Part shown: positions 31,979 to 40,550 of the stretch, one piece after another | Position numbering within the stretch: the stretch's first letter is position 1 | Layout: the number at the start of each line of letters is the position of its first letter | From: Microbacteriaceae bacterium | Lineage (GTDB): Bacteria; Actinomycetota; Actinomycetes; Actinomycetales; Microbacteriaceae | Direction: 5' to 3' | DNA: 64,000 nucleotides | Assembly (NCBI GenBank): GCA_009780695.1 | Contig: WQZN01000001.1 | Coordinates: 62,001-126,000, forward strand | The notes under the pieces: generated by a model | Database searches by the model: none | What the model was told of the DNA's origin: nothing | What the model saw: only the letters and a program-made list of their open reading frames with translations | Program-made: the position numbers and the translations under genes

Positions 31979-33259
31979 GTGAAGATTCTGGTCCTCGGTT
32001 CCGGCGCGCGCGAGCACGCGATCATCACCAGCCTGCTGTCCGAGGGGGCTAGCCACGAGATCGTGGCCGCGCCGGGCAACGCCGGCATCGCGCGCGCGGT
32101 GCGCACCGTCGACCTCGAGCCGACCGACCCGATCGCCGTCACCGAGTACGCGGTCGAGAACGGCTTCGAGCTCGTCGTCGTCGGCCCCGAGGCGCCGCTC
32201 ATCGCGGGTGTCGCCGACCCGCTGCGCGAGCGCGGCATCCCCGTCTTCGGCCCGTCGAAGGCCGCCGCGGCGCTCGAGGGCTCGAAGACCTTCGCGAAGC
32301 GGATCATGGAGGCGGCGGATGTCCCGACCGGCCGCGCCGAGCTGGCCGGCACCATCGCCGAGGTCGAGAAGACCATCGACGAGTTCGGCTCCCCCTATGT
32401 CATCAAGGCCGACGGCCTCGCCGCGGGCAAGGGCGTCATCGTCACGCCCGACCGCGCCGCCGCGGTCGCCCACGCGGCCTATTGGCTCGAGCACGGGCCG
32501 GTGCTCGTCGAGGAGTTCCTCTCGGGCCCCGAGGTCTCGCTGTTCCTGTTCAGCGACGGCCACGACGTGCTGCCGCTCACGCCCGCGCAGGACTTCAAGC
32601 GCCTCGAGGACGGCGACCTCGGCCCCAACACCGGCGGCATGGGCGCCTACTCGCCACTGCCGTGGCTGCCCGAGAGCTTCGTCGACGAGGTCATCGAGAC
32701 CATCGCGCTGCCGACCGTCCGCCGGCTCGAGAAAGAGGGCACGCCCTTCATCGGCCTGCTGTACTGCGGCCTGATCGTCACCCCGCGCGGCATCCGCGTC
32801 ATCGAGTTCAACGCGCGGTTCGGTGACCCCGAGACGCAGGTCGTGCTCGCGCGCCTCGTCACGCCGCTCTCGTCCCTGCTGCTCGCGTCGGCGAACGGCA
32901 CGCTCAGCACGCTGCCGCGCCCCGAGTTCGCGCTCGACGTCGCCGTGACCGTCGTCATCGCGAGCGAGGGCTACCCCGAGAAGTCGATCACGGGCCGCCA
33001 GATCACGGGCATCGAGGCGGCCGAGGCCGTCGCCGAGGTGACGGTGCTGCACGCGGCGACCGAGATCGCCCCGCTGACGGATGCCGTCGACGCCGGCACC
33101 TGGACGTCCACGGGCCTCGTCGCCACCGGCGGTCGCGTGCTCTCGGTCGTCGCGCTCGGCTCGGACTTCGCCGAGGCGCGCGCCCGCGTCTACGAGGCCG
33201 TCGACAAGATCGGGCTCGCGGGCTCGCAGCACCGCACCGACATCGCAGCGGCGGTCTAG
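31979..33259 (+). CDS. purD: Phosphoribosylamine-glycine ligase (GAR synthetase)
   Basis: ATP-grasp enzyme joining glycine to phosphoribosylamine, step 2 of purine synthesis. 426 residues. KILVLGSGAREHAII at the start, KADGLAAGKGV near 142-152, DGDLGPNTGGMGAYSP near 208-223, and RFGDPETQVVL near 280-290 are all family motifs. Normal length, intact. The GTG at 31979 follows a TAGAAT box at leaderless spacing. Terminated against the convergent binding-protein gene by a long hairpin. Confidence 0.96.
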   Translation: MKILVLGSGAREHAIITSLLSEGASHEIVAAPGNAGIARAVRTVDLEPTDPIAVTEYAVENGFELVVVGPEAPLIAGVADPLRERGIPVFGPSKAAAALEGSKTFAKRIMEAADVPTGRAELAGTIAEVEKTIDEFGSPYVIKADGLAAGKGVIVTPDRAAAVAHAAYWLEHGPVLVEEFLSGPEVSLFLFSDGHDVLPLTPAQDFKRLEDGDLGPNTGGMGAYSPLPWLPESFVDEVIETIALPTVRRLEKEGTPFIGLLYCGLIVTPRGIRVIEFNARFGDPETQVVLARLVTPLSSLLLASANGTLSTLPRPEFALDVAVTVVIASEGYPEKSITGRQITGIEAAEAVAEVTVLHAATEIAPLTDAVDAGTWTSTGLVATGGRVLSVVALGSDFAEARARVYEAVDKIGLAGSQHRTDIAAAV

Positions 33260-33295
33260 GCATCCGCTCGTCGATCCGGCCATCCGGCCGCCCGC

Positions 33296-33371
33296 GCAGC
33301 GGCCCGCCCCGCCACCGTTCCCTTGCGCCGCATGACGGCGAGCGAGGTTCGGCGATGGGGCGGGCCACTGC
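33296..33371. terminator. Long imperfect palindrome between convergent genes
   Basis: GCAGCGGCCCGCCCC (33296-33310) pairs with GGGGCGGGCCACTGC (33357-33371) with one mismatch, around a large loop that itself has short complementary parts. It lies between the 3' ends of purD and the binding-protein gene. No T tract. Confidence 0.55.
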
Positions 33372-33380
33372 TCCGCACGG

Positions 33381-35303
33381 TTACTTCTTGGGCTTGATGT
33401 AGCCCTGAGTCAGGGCGTACACGAAGCCGGCGCTCGTGTTGTTCGAAGCCATGTTCCAGATCGTCGAGGTCCCGTCTGAGCCGATCGGAGGCCAGTCTGT
33501 GTAGCGGTTGGTCGAGAACGAGAACTGGTAGGACTTGGTTCCGTACCAGACGTAGGGGACCTGCTGGTTGACGAGCTGCGCCCAGTCCCAGCTGAGCTCG
33601 TTCAGCTTGGCGCCGGGGCCGACGCTGCGCGACTCGTTGAAGATCGTGTCAGCGATGTTCACGGTGCCGAGGCCCGGGACATCCGCCGTGGGCCCGAACC
33701 CAAGCCCGCGCTTGCCCGCGTAGTTGCCGCTCCCCAGGAAATTCTGGTCGTGCAGCAGCGCCGAGACCGCGAGCAGCGGCGTCGCGCCGCTCGCGTTGGC
33801 GGCGATGACCTGGAAGTTCCCGTTCGAGAGATCGGCGCTGACCTGCGCGCCCGAGGTCGCGTTGACGGAGGACTTGATCCCGAACTCCGTCAGCGCCTTG
33901 GTCGCGGCGGTGAACGAGGTGACCACGTTCGACGTGCTCGAGTTCGCCTCGAAGCTCAGCGTGAAGGGCACGCCCTTCGGCGTGTACCACTCGCCGTTCT
34001 TCTTCGTGAACCCAGCGCCCGTCAGCAGCGACGCCGCCTTCGCGGTGTCGTTGTCATACGGGTTCAGCTGAGCGAGCTGATCCTTCGTCAGGTAGGTGGC
34101 GTTCTGCTGCGGCGAGAATCCGGTCAGATACTGCTGCGGAACGCCGCCCGACCCCTTCTCCGTTCCGAACGCCGCCGAGATCATGTCCTTGCGCGGCATG
34201 GCGTAGGCCAGCGCCTGGCGCACGGCCGTGATGTTCAGGGGGTACAGCGCGTTGTTGAACACCGCGTTGTAGCCGAAGGCCGGCGGCAGCGCCAGGTTGG
34301 ACCCTGCCGTCGATTTCCACCGCTTCAGCAGGGGTGGCGGCAGGTAGACACCCGTGAAATCGACGTTGTCGGAGAAGAGCTGCGGGTAGATCGCCTCGTT
34401 GGCGTTGTTGGTGAACTTGATCTTCGGCACGTTGATCTTGTCGGCGAGCCAGAAGCCGTCCCACTTGACGAGCTGCGCCTCGGCCCCGGTCATCGCCGTG
34501 AGCCGGTACGGGCCGTCGCCCACGACCGTCTTCGGGTCGTAGGCCGCGAGCTGTTGGAACACGGAGGCATTGCGCGCCTGCTGCGGCGAGGAGGCAGCGC
34601 CCTTCGAGTCGGCCTTCACCTGGGCGTAGTAGGCCGGCACGTCCTTCTCGACCTGCGGCGTGACGAACTTCCCGTACACACTCGACGGATAGACGAGGGT
34701 GTTCATCAGGAGGTCCTGCTCGGCGAGGGCGACCGGCTGACCGGGGCGCAGAGTGAAGGCGACCGTCGAGTCGTCCACGACTTTCACGTCGGTGATGTCG
34801 TTCCACAGCGCGGCGCCGTTGAGACCGTTCAGCAGCACCGTGTCGTAGAGGTCCTTGCCGGTGACCTTGGAGCCGTCCTGCCACTTCGCCTGTTTCGCCA
34901 GGTGCACGGTGATCGTCTGCCCCGAGACATCCCACGACGACGCCAGCTCGGGCTCGTATTTCGTGATCGACGGATAGTCCTGTACGGCGAGGCGCAGGAA
35001 GACGAAGTCGGACAGCGGTGCGGGGTTCACGTTCCACGGGTTGTACGAATAGGTCTGAGGGTTCCACGAGCAGCACGGCGAGTAGATCAGGGCGGGCGCA
35101 TCGCTGTTGTTCGTCGTCGAGGCGCCGGCCGTGCACCCTGCGACGGTGAGTGCGGTCGCGACGGTGACGGCAGATGCGGCGAGCGCCCGGCGCGATTTCG
35201 GTGAACGGAAGGGGACGGGGGCCTCGGCGGGCGTGCCGGGCGACGTACGGCCTCGGAGTGTTTTCCCGAGGCGACGCAGGATTGAGCGACGTGGCTGTGC
35301 CAT
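33381..35303 (-). CDS. ABC transporter substrate-binding lipoprotein, family 5 (peptide/nickel/opine type)
   Basis: A 640-residue extracytoplasmic receptor of the DppA/OppA group. AGGAGG five bases before ATG 35303 fixes the start, which gives an unusually long (~45 residue) basic and Pro-rich N-region before the hydrophobic segment ALAASAVTVATALTVAGC (lipobox VAGC). Mature domain features include KQAKWQDGSKVTGKDLYDT and ITAVRQALAYAMPRKDMISA. No permease or ATPase gene is adjacent, so it is an orphan receptor. Ligand unknown. Two TTGCCGCAA motifs and an AT-rich promoter region lie upstream. Confidence 0.88.
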   Translation of the reverse strand: MAQPRRSILRRLGKTLRGRTSPGTPAEAPVPFRSPKSRRALAASAVTVATALTVAGCTAGASTTNNSDAPALIYSPCCSWNPQTYSYNPWNVNPAPLSDFVFLRLAVQDYPSITKYEPELASSWDVSGQTITVHLAKQAKWQDGSKVTGKDLYDTVLLNGLNGAALWNDITDVKVVDDSTVAFTLRPGQPVALAEQDLLMNTLVYPSSVYGKFVTPQVEKDVPAYYAQVKADSKGAASSPQQARNASVFQQLAAYDPKTVVGDGPYRLTAMTGAEAQLVKWDGFWLADKINVPKIKFTNNANEAIYPQLFSDNVDFTGVYLPPPLLKRWKSTAGSNLALPPAFGYNAVFNNALYPLNITAVRQALAYAMPRKDMISAAFGTEKGSGGVPQQYLTGFSPQQNATYLTKDQLAQLNPYDNDTAKAASLLTGAGFTKKNGEWYTPKGVPFTLSFEANSSTSNVVTSFTAATKALTEFGIKSSVNATSGAQVSADLSNGNFQVIAANASGATPLLAVSALLHDQNFLGSGNYAGKRGLGFGPTADVPGLGTVNIADTIFNESRSVGPGAKLNELSWDWAQLVNQQVPYVWYGTKSYQFSFSTNRYTDWPPIGSDGTSTIWNMASNNTSAGFVYALTQGYIKPKK

Positions 35304-35409
35304 TGATCCTCCTTGATCGAACACAGACTCCAGGTGTCTCGCCCTCGGCGCGGAACGTGCCTGACGGCGCGGGATGAATCTATTTATAAATCGACTCGAT
35401 TAAGTTTTT

Positions 35410-35429
35410 TTGCCGCAAATTTGCCGCAA
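35410..35429. promoter_or_regulatory. Paired TTGCCGCAA motifs
   Basis: Two copies of the odd palindrome TTGCCGCAA (35410-35418 and 35421-35429), 11 bases apart (one helical turn), upstream of the binding-protein promoter. Spacing and symmetry suggest cooperative regulator binding. The regulator is not identifiable. Confidence 0.5.
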
Positions 35430-35547
35430 TCGGATGCCGTTGCGGACGCCGACGCACGGCATCCGCGCTCATCGCCGAGACCTCGGCGGGCTCGGCTGCG
35501 TCACGCCGCGGCCACGCCCCGGGGTGCTCCGCGCGAGGGCACACACA

Positions 35548-35607
35548 GGGAGCCTGATCCGCTGTGCGGGAGCCGGATCCGGCTCCCGCACAGCGGATCA
35601 GGCTCCC
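35548..35607. repeat. Perfect 60-bp palindrome
   Basis: Every base of 35548-35577 is complementary to 35578-35607, centred on GGATCC. The left arm starts GGGAGCCTGATCCGCTGTGC. It lies 20 bases past the stop of the oxidase gene. It resembles the nested palindrome at 5249-5301. As DNA it could form a cruciform; as RNA, a 30-bp hairpin. Confidence 0.9.
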
Positions 35608-35627
35608 GCAGGTGGTGGCGGCGCCCG

Positions 35628-36935
35628 CTACAGGCCGAGCGCCCGCGTGTAGTCGTTGCGGAAGACGCCGCGGCGGTCGTACTTCGCAACGAGCGCCCGG
35701 AAGTCGGCCCAGCGCGGGTAGAGTCCCGGCACGCCGGCGGTGTCGGTGAAGACCTTGCCCCAGTGCGGGCGCGCGCCGAACGGCGCGAGCGCCTTCTCGA
35801 CGACGGCGGTCGCGATCTCGACGGCGGCCTGGTCGCGCTTCCACGTGAAGTGGAACGCCACGGCGCCGTCGGCGAACTCGTCGCCCCCGGTGGTGAACGC
35901 GGTGCTGAGCCACAGGCCGTCCGCCGCGATCGCACGGATCTCGCTGACGAGGATCAGCGGGGTGATCGCCTCGGTCTCGGCGACCAGCGCCGCGATCGCG
36001 GCCTGCGCATGCCGGCGCGGCAGCAGGAACTCCGACTGGATCTCCTCGCCGGCGCTCGGCTCGAAGTCGAGGCGGAAGTGCGGCAGGCGCTCGTGCCACG
36101 GGCCGGGCTCGCCGAACTGGGCTGTGGTGGCCGCGGCATCCACGCTCGCGATGGGGTGCAGCTTGTGCAGGGCGGGGGTCGCGCCGAGCTCGCGCGCGGA
36201 GGCCTCGTGCAGCGCGGTCCCGCCCGCGAGAGCCGCGCCGGCCTCGTCCGCCTCGGGCACGAGCGCCTTGACCCAGAGCTGGTTCACCGCCGCGGGCGAC
36301 CAGTCGGTGAACACGCTCACGCTGTACGCGAGGTCGAGCGCTTCGGAGACGTTCTCGTAGGGCAGGCCGAGGTAGATCGTCTGCGCGATCTCGAAACTCG
36401 GGACGATGTCGAGCTCGAGCTCGACCACGATGCCGAGCGAGCCGAACGCCACGACCGCGCCGTCGAAGTCGGCGTCGCCGCGACGCAGCGTCACGAGCTC
36501 GCCCGAACCGTCGACGAAGGTGAGGCCGGCCACGGTCGTCGAGAGGTTGCCGTTGCCCGAGCCCGAGCCGTGCGTCGCGGTCGCGACCGCGCCGGCGACC
36601 GAGATGTGCGGCAGGGAAGCGAGGTTGTGCACGGCCCAGCCCTGCTCCTGCAGCGCCGTCGCCAGGTCGCCGTAACGCAGGCCCGCCGTGACGGTGGCGA
36701 TGCGGCGCTCGGCGTCGACGATCACCCTCGACGGCAGCTCGGAGAGGTTGATGAGCGTGCCGGATGCCCCGGGGTCGGCCACATCGTTGAAGGTGTGTCG
36801 CGTGCCGAGGGCGCGCACGGGCGAGGCATCCGTCGCACCCTTCACGAGCGCCTGCACCTCTGTGATCGAACGCGGTCGCACGATGCCCGCGCGGTAGGTG
36901 TAGTTGGCCGACCAGTTGACCTCGGGATTCGCCAC
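35628..36935 (-). CDS. FAD-dependent alditol/xylitol oxidase homologue
   Basis: 435 residues, VAO-type flavoprotein resembling AldO of Streptomyces coelicolor through its whole length. VRALGTRHTFNDVA contains the His (residue ~47) that binds FAD covalently in AldO. HNLASLPHISVAGAVATATHG, QFGEPGPWHERLPHFRLDF and HFTWKRD all match the family. Expected to oxidise xylitol or sorbitol at C1 with oxygen, producing H2O2. GTG at 36935 has AAAGGAG five bases upstream. It reads toward the orphan binding-protein gene, but a 60-bp palindrome and ~320 bases separate them. Substrate preference is inferred. Confidence 0.88.
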   Translation of the reverse strand: MANPEVNWSANYTYRAGIVRPRSITEVQALVKGATDASPVRALGTRHTFNDVADPGASGTLINLSELPSRVIVDAERRIATVTAGLRYGDLATALQEQGWAVHNLASLPHISVAGAVATATHGSGSGNGNLSTTVAGLTFVDGSGELVTLRRGDADFDGAVVAFGSLGIVVELELDIVPSFEIAQTIYLGLPYENVSEALDLAYSVSVFTDWSPAAVNQLWVKALVPEADEAGAALAGGTALHEASARELGATPALHKLHPIASVDAAATTAQFGEPGPWHERLPHFRLDFEPSAGEEIQSEFLLPRRHAQAAIAALVAETEAITPLILVSEIRAIAADGLWLSTAFTTGGDEFADGAVAFHFTWKRDQAAVEIATAVVEKALAPFGARPHWGKVFTDTAGVPGLYPRWADFRALVAKYDRRGVFRNDYTRALGL

Positions 36936-37014
36936 GAGCACTCCTTTGTTGTCTCTCACTACATATTAGACAGCACGCGGCATCCGCACACCAGCCCCTC
37001 ACTAGCATTGAGGC

Positions 37015-37893
37015 GTGACTGCTCAGGAACTGACCGGCTGGAACCACGTCTACTCGGGCAAGGTGCGCGACCTCTACGTGCCCGCGGGCACCACGCTCGC
37101 CGACGCAGCCGAGCTGCTCGTCGTCGCGAGCGACCGTGTGAGCGCCTTCGACTTCGTGCTCTCGCCCGGCATCCCGCGCAAGGGCACCCTGCTCACCACG
37201 CTGTCGAACTGGTGGTTCGAACAGCTCGACGTGCCCAACCACCTGGTCGCGGGCGGTGCCGCCCGCATCCCCGCCGAGGTCGCCGGTCGCGCGATGCTCG
37301 TGAAGCCGCTCGAGATGTTCCCCATCGAGTGCGTCGTGCGCGGCTACCTCACCGGCAGCGGCTGGGCCGAGTATCAGCAGTCGCAGTCGGTCACCGGCAT
37401 CCCGCTGCCCGCCGGGCTGCGCAACGGCGACCGCCTGCCCGAGCCGATCTTCACGCCCGCGTGGAAGGCGCCGCAGGGCGAGCACGACGAGAACATCACC
37501 TTCGAGCGCATGGTCGAGATCGTCGGGGCCGAGGATGCCGCGGCGCTCCGCGACCTGTCGCTGGCGGTCTATGCGGCCGCCGCAGCCCTCGCCGAGGCGC
37601 ACAGCCTCGTACTCGCCGACACCAAGTTCGAGTTCGGTCGCGACACGGCGACCGGCGAGATCACCCTCGCCGACGAGGTGCTGACCTCGGACTCGTCGCG
37701 CTATTGGGACCTCGCCGCCTGGCAGGCCGGCGCCACCCCCGAGGAGCGCATGGCCAGCTTCGACAAGCAGATCGTGCGCGACTGGCTCGCCACCAACTGG
37801 GACAAGCAGGGCACGCCGCCCGAGCTGCCCGCCGTGATCGTCGCGCAGACCGCCGAGCGCTACGCCGAGCTCATCGAGCGCCTGACGAAGTAG
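37015..37893 (+). CDS. purC: Phosphoribosylaminoimidazole-succinocarboxamide synthase
   Basis: SAICAR synthetase, 292 residues, joins aspartate to CAIR with ATP. YSGKVRDLY near 13-21, SDRVSAFDFVL near 40-50, PIECVVRGYLTGSGW near 103-117, and DTKFEFGRD near 202-210 are diagnostic. GTG at 37015; a TAGCAT box at 37003-37008 six bases upstream suggests a leaderless message, like purD and purM. Divergent from the alditol-oxidase gene. Confidence 0.96.
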   Translation: MTAQELTGWNHVYSGKVRDLYVPAGTTLADAAELLVVASDRVSAFDFVLSPGIPRKGTLLTTLSNWWFEQLDVPNHLVAGGAARIPAEVAGRAMLVKPLEMFPIECVVRGYLTGSGWAEYQQSQSVTGIPLPAGLRNGDRLPEPIFTPAWKAPQGEHDENITFERMVEIVGAEDAAALRDLSLAVYAAAAALAEAHSLVLADTKFEFGRDTATGEITLADEVLTSDSSRYWDLAAWQAGATPEERMASFDKQIVRDWLATNWDKQGTPPELPAVIVAQTAERYAELIERLTK

Positions 37894-37931
37894 GGGCGGG
37901 GCGCTCGGGGCATCGGTTCCCGGCGCGGGCC

Positions 37932-38003
37932 CACAACTGCGATCGCAACCGACACCTGTGACCGCCGTCACGGTGCGGATTGTCGGGCGCGCTCACAGTT
38001 GTG
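37932..38003. repeat. Imperfect ~72-bp palindrome after purC
   Basis: CACAACTG (37932-37939) pairs with CAGTTGTG (37996-38003), and the next ~15 bases of each side also mostly pair, with a central GTGAC/GTCAC. It abuts the perfect palindrome that follows. Confidence 0.6.
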
Positions 38004-38058
38004 CCCGTTCGTCGCGGATGTGCCCGGACGTCCGGGCACATCCGCGACGAACGGGCAC
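38001..38058. repeat. Perfect 58-bp palindrome
   Basis: 38001-38029 is fully complementary to 38030-38058, centred on GGACGTCC; the left arm begins GTGCCCGTTCGTCGCGGATG. Between the convergent purC and MFS genes. Confidence 0.9.
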
Positions 38059-38084
38059 CCGTAACCGACACCCGGGCACACGCG

Positions 38085-38122
38085 GAACGGCGCCGGTGCG
38101 GAGACCCGCACCGGCGCCGTTC
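38085..38122. terminator. 17-bp stem hairpin at the MFS gene 3' end
   Basis: GAACGGCGCCGGTGCGG (38085-38101), loop AGAC, then the exact complement (38106-38122). It lies 15 bases past the stop of the MFS gene on the minus strand. No clear T tract; likely a terminator by stability. Confidence 0.7.
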
Positions 38123-38137
38123 TGTGGGCGCCTGGCC

Positions 38138-39706
38138 CTACTCGGCGGCGGGCACCGACGAGGGCGCCCCCGCGGGGGCCCCGGCCTGTGCCGCCGCGTG
38201 CTCGCCCCGCAGGTGCGCGGGCTTCACGAAGAAGATCGCGCAGACCGCGGCGACGAGGATGACGGATGCCGGCAGCATCAGCGTCTCGCTCATCGCGTTG
38301 GTGAAGGCCTGCTTGAGGAAGGACGGCAGCACCGTGCTGTTCTGCGACAGCAGGCTGCCGCCCTGGGCGTGGCCGCCCGGGGGCAGCGCCTTCTGGATCT
38401 CGGTGGAGATGCGGCTCGACATGAGCGCCGCGAGGGCCGCCGAGCCGATGACCGCGCCCACCTGACGCGTCGTGTTGAAGACGCCCGAGCCGGCGCCCGC
38501 CGAACGCGGCGGCAGGTTGCGGTTCGCGGTGGTCGCGATCGGACCCCACATGAAGGCGCTGCCGAGACCCATCACGAAGGACGGGATGAGCAGGAGGCCC
38601 CAGGCGATCGTCGGCGAGAGCATCATCGAGTACAACCACATGCCGGCGCCGACCAGGATCACGCCGGGCAGCACGAGGAGCCGCGGGTGCACCTTGTCGG
38701 TGAGGCGGCCGGCGATCGGCGCGAGCACGATCGAGAGCACCGCGGTCGGCGTGCCCATGAGCGCCGACTCCGTCGGCGTCATGCCACGCACGGCCTGGAA
38801 GAAGTAGATGAGCGGAATGAACATCGCCGTGATCGAGAAGCCGACCGCCGCGATCGCGCTGCTGGAGAGCGAGAAGTTCCGGTCCTTGAAGAGGCCGAGC
38901 GGCAGCAGCGGCTCCTTCCGGTTGACGGCCTGCCACACGACGAACAGCACGATGACGACGACGCCGCCGATGATCGAGGTCCACACCCAGCCGTTCCAGT
39001 TGTAGTTGTTCGCCTCCTGCAGGCCGAACACCAGGAAGAACATGCCGACGGCCGAGAGGAACACACCGAGCCAGTCGAACGTGTGGCTGTGCGTCTCGAG
39101 CTTCGGCACGAGCAGCGCGGCCATCACGAACGCGAGGACGCCGATCGGCACGTTGACGAAGAAGATCCACTCCCACCCGAGGCTGTCGACGAGCACGCCG
39201 CCGAGGATCGGGCCGACGAGCGTCGCGAAGCCCGCGGTCGCGCCCCACAGTGCCATGGCCGTGCCGCGCTTCTCGGGCGCGAATGTGCGGGTGATGACGG
39301 CCATGGTCTGCGGCGTCATCATGCCGGCACCGAGGCCCTGCACCGCGCGGGCGACGATCAGGTTCCCGATGCCGCTGCCGATGCCGGCGTCGGCGAGGTT
39401 GTGCGACAGGCCGCACCACAGCGACGCGAGCGTGAAGACCACGAGGCCGATCAGATAGATGTTCTTGGGGCCGAAGCGGTCGCCGAGTCGGCCCGTGACG
39501 AGCAGCGGCACCGCATAGGTCAGCAGGTAGGCGCTCGTGACCCAGATCACGTTGTTGGTGGTGGTGTTCAGCCCTTCCTGAATGGAGGGGTTCGCGACCG
39601 ACACGATCGTCGTGTCGATCAGGATCATGAAGAAGCCGATGACGAGCGCCCATAGCGCCGGCCAGGGTCGGATCTCCTTGTGGTGTGTCGGATGTGTCGT
39701 AGTCAT
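38138..39706 (-). CDS. MFS multidrug exporter, DHA2 (EmrB/QacA) family
   Basis: A 522-residue carrier with 14 predicted helices. MILIDTTIVSVANPSIQ in helix 1 and GRLGDRFGPKNIYLIG (loop 2-3) are DHA2 signatures; RAVQGLGAGMMTPQ matches the antiporter motif C area. Exports drugs or toxic metabolites using the proton gradient. ATG at 39706 overlaps the TGA of the PadR gene by one base (TGATG), with GTG 39709 as an alternative; the pair is coupled and probably repressed by that PadR protein. Confidence 0.9.
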   Translation of the reverse strand: MTTTHPTHHKEIRPWPALWALVIGFFMILIDTTIVSVANPSIQEGLNTTTNNVIWVTSAYLLTYAVPLLVTGRLGDRFGPKNIYLIGLVVFTLASLWCGLSHNLADAGIGSGIGNLIVARAVQGLGAGMMTPQTMAVITRTFAPEKRGTAMALWGATAGFATLVGPILGGVLVDSLGWEWIFFVNVPIGVLAFVMAALLVPKLETHSHTFDWLGVFLSAVGMFFLVFGLQEANNYNWNGWVWTSIIGGVVVIVLFVVWQAVNRKEPLLPLGLFKDRNFSLSSSAIAAVGFSITAMFIPLIYFFQAVRGMTPTESALMGTPTAVLSIVLAPIAGRLTDKVHPRLLVLPGVILVGAGMWLYSMMLSPTIAWGLLLIPSFVMGLGSAFMWGPIATTANRNLPPRSAGAGSGVFNTTRQVGAVIGSAALAALMSSRISTEIQKALPPGGHAQGGSLLSQNSTVLPSFLKQAFTNAMSETLMLPASVILVAAVCAIFFVKPAHLRGEHAAAQAGAPAGAPSSVPAAE

Positions 39707-40317
39707 CACTCGTCGTCTTTCGTTTCTGAAGTCGATGTGGCGCCGGGGTGCGCGGCGTGCTTCGCCTCACCCCAGTCGAGCTCGCCCGAGCGGATGTCGG
39801 CGACGACCCGCTCGAGCCAGCGATGCTCGGCGTCGTACTGCGAGCGCAGGTAGTCGACGTCGAGCCAGTATTTGCGGGGGAGGTCGGTGAGCCCCAGCTT
39901 CCGCAGCCCGGCGCCGATCTCGCTGCGGCGCGACTCGAGCTGCTGCAGCCGCCGCTCGAGCAGGTTGACGACCGTCTCACGCGGCAGGTTGTGCGCCTGC
40001 GAGATGGCCACCGGGAAGACCGGGAACTCGTATTCCGGCGCCTCGATGACCCCCGCGATGCGCTCGGCGAGAGCGAGGTTGCCCTTCTCGGTGATCTCGT
40101 AGGTCGTGCGCTCGGGCCGGTTGCCCTCGCGCTCGGTGCCGGTCGCGCGGACGAGCCCGAGCTCTTCCAGCTTGTTGACCGTGTGGTACAGCGAGCCGGG
40201 CCGCACCTTCACGATGCGATCTTCCGACCGCTGGATCAGGGTCTGGTACATCTCGTACGGGTGCATCGGCCGCTCGTTGAGCAGGGCGAGCGCCGACATC
40301 GCCAACGGCGTCATCAC
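39706..40317 (-). CDS. PadR family regulator of the adjacent MFS exporter
   Basis: 203 residues. The winged helix at the N-terminus (PLAMSALALLNERPMHPYEM, SLYHTVNKLEELGLV) is PadR-like; the VirR-type C-terminal helices contain QLESRRSEIGAGLRKLGL and a DVDYLRSQYDAEHRWLERV segment. Starts at GTG 40317 with AGGGG upstream, or ATG 40314. First gene of the exporter operon; the TATTCC-N4-GGAATA palindrome at 40414-40429 is a plausible operator. Drug-responsive derepression is inferred from the arrangement. Confidence 0.9.
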   Translation of the reverse strand: MMTPLAMSALALLNERPMHPYEMYQTLIQRSEDRIVKVRPGSLYHTVNKLEELGLVRATGTEREGNRPERTTYEITEKGNLALAERIAGVIEAPEYEFPVFPVAISQAHNLPRETVVNLLERRLQQLESRRSEIGAGLRKLGLTDLPRKYWLDVDYLRSQYDAEHRWLERVVADIRSGELDWGEAKHAAHPGATSTSETKDDE

Positions 40318-40413
40318 GAGCGATCACCCCTCTTTCGAACGTGGGAACACAACCGGGAACCACGCTAACGACGGGCACCGACATCGCGGTGCCCTCGCGT
40401 GTTCCGATCCGAT

Positions 40414-40429
40414 TATTCCGCATGGAATA
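40414..40429. promoter_or_regulatory. Palindrome upstream of the PadR-exporter operon
   Basis: TATTCCGCATGGAATA (arms TATTCC/GGAATA) about 100 bases before the PadR start, in an AT-richer patch. Likely operator of the PadR protein; it also lies upstream of purS on the other strand. Confidence 0.55.
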
Positions 40430-40503
40430 TTTCGCGTCAACCAATCGCAGGTGAACGCGCGGCTGCCCCAGCCGGGCAGGCCGTGGGCCCAGGCATCCGC
40501 CGG

Positions 40504-40509
40504 TAGAAT
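40504..40509 (+). promoter_or_regulatory. TAGAAT -10 element of purSQ
   Basis: GGTAGAATCGACCGTG. Transcription would start at about 40515, exactly at an in-frame GTG that would add 12 residues to PurS. The better-placed start is 40551. Confidence 0.62.
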
Positions 40510-40550
40510 CGACCGTGCATCTCGCACACCCGCCACGGACGGAGAACCAC

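Larger units (their letters stand above)
35304..35627. other. Intergenic region between binding-protein and alditol-oxidase genes
   Basis: About 320 bases with no convincing gene. It contains an AT-rich tract with TTTATAAATA (35381-35390) that may supply the -10 of the binding-protein gene, paired TTGCCGCAA motifs, and a perfect 60-bp palindrome just past the stop of the oxidase gene. Confidence 0.65.

Noticed and set aside
35380..37971. Minus-strand open frame of 863 codons over the alditol oxidase and purC
   Set aside because: Extended by the absence of stops in GC-rich DNA; composition is His/Arg-rich and the real oxidase and purC frames are clearly conserved.
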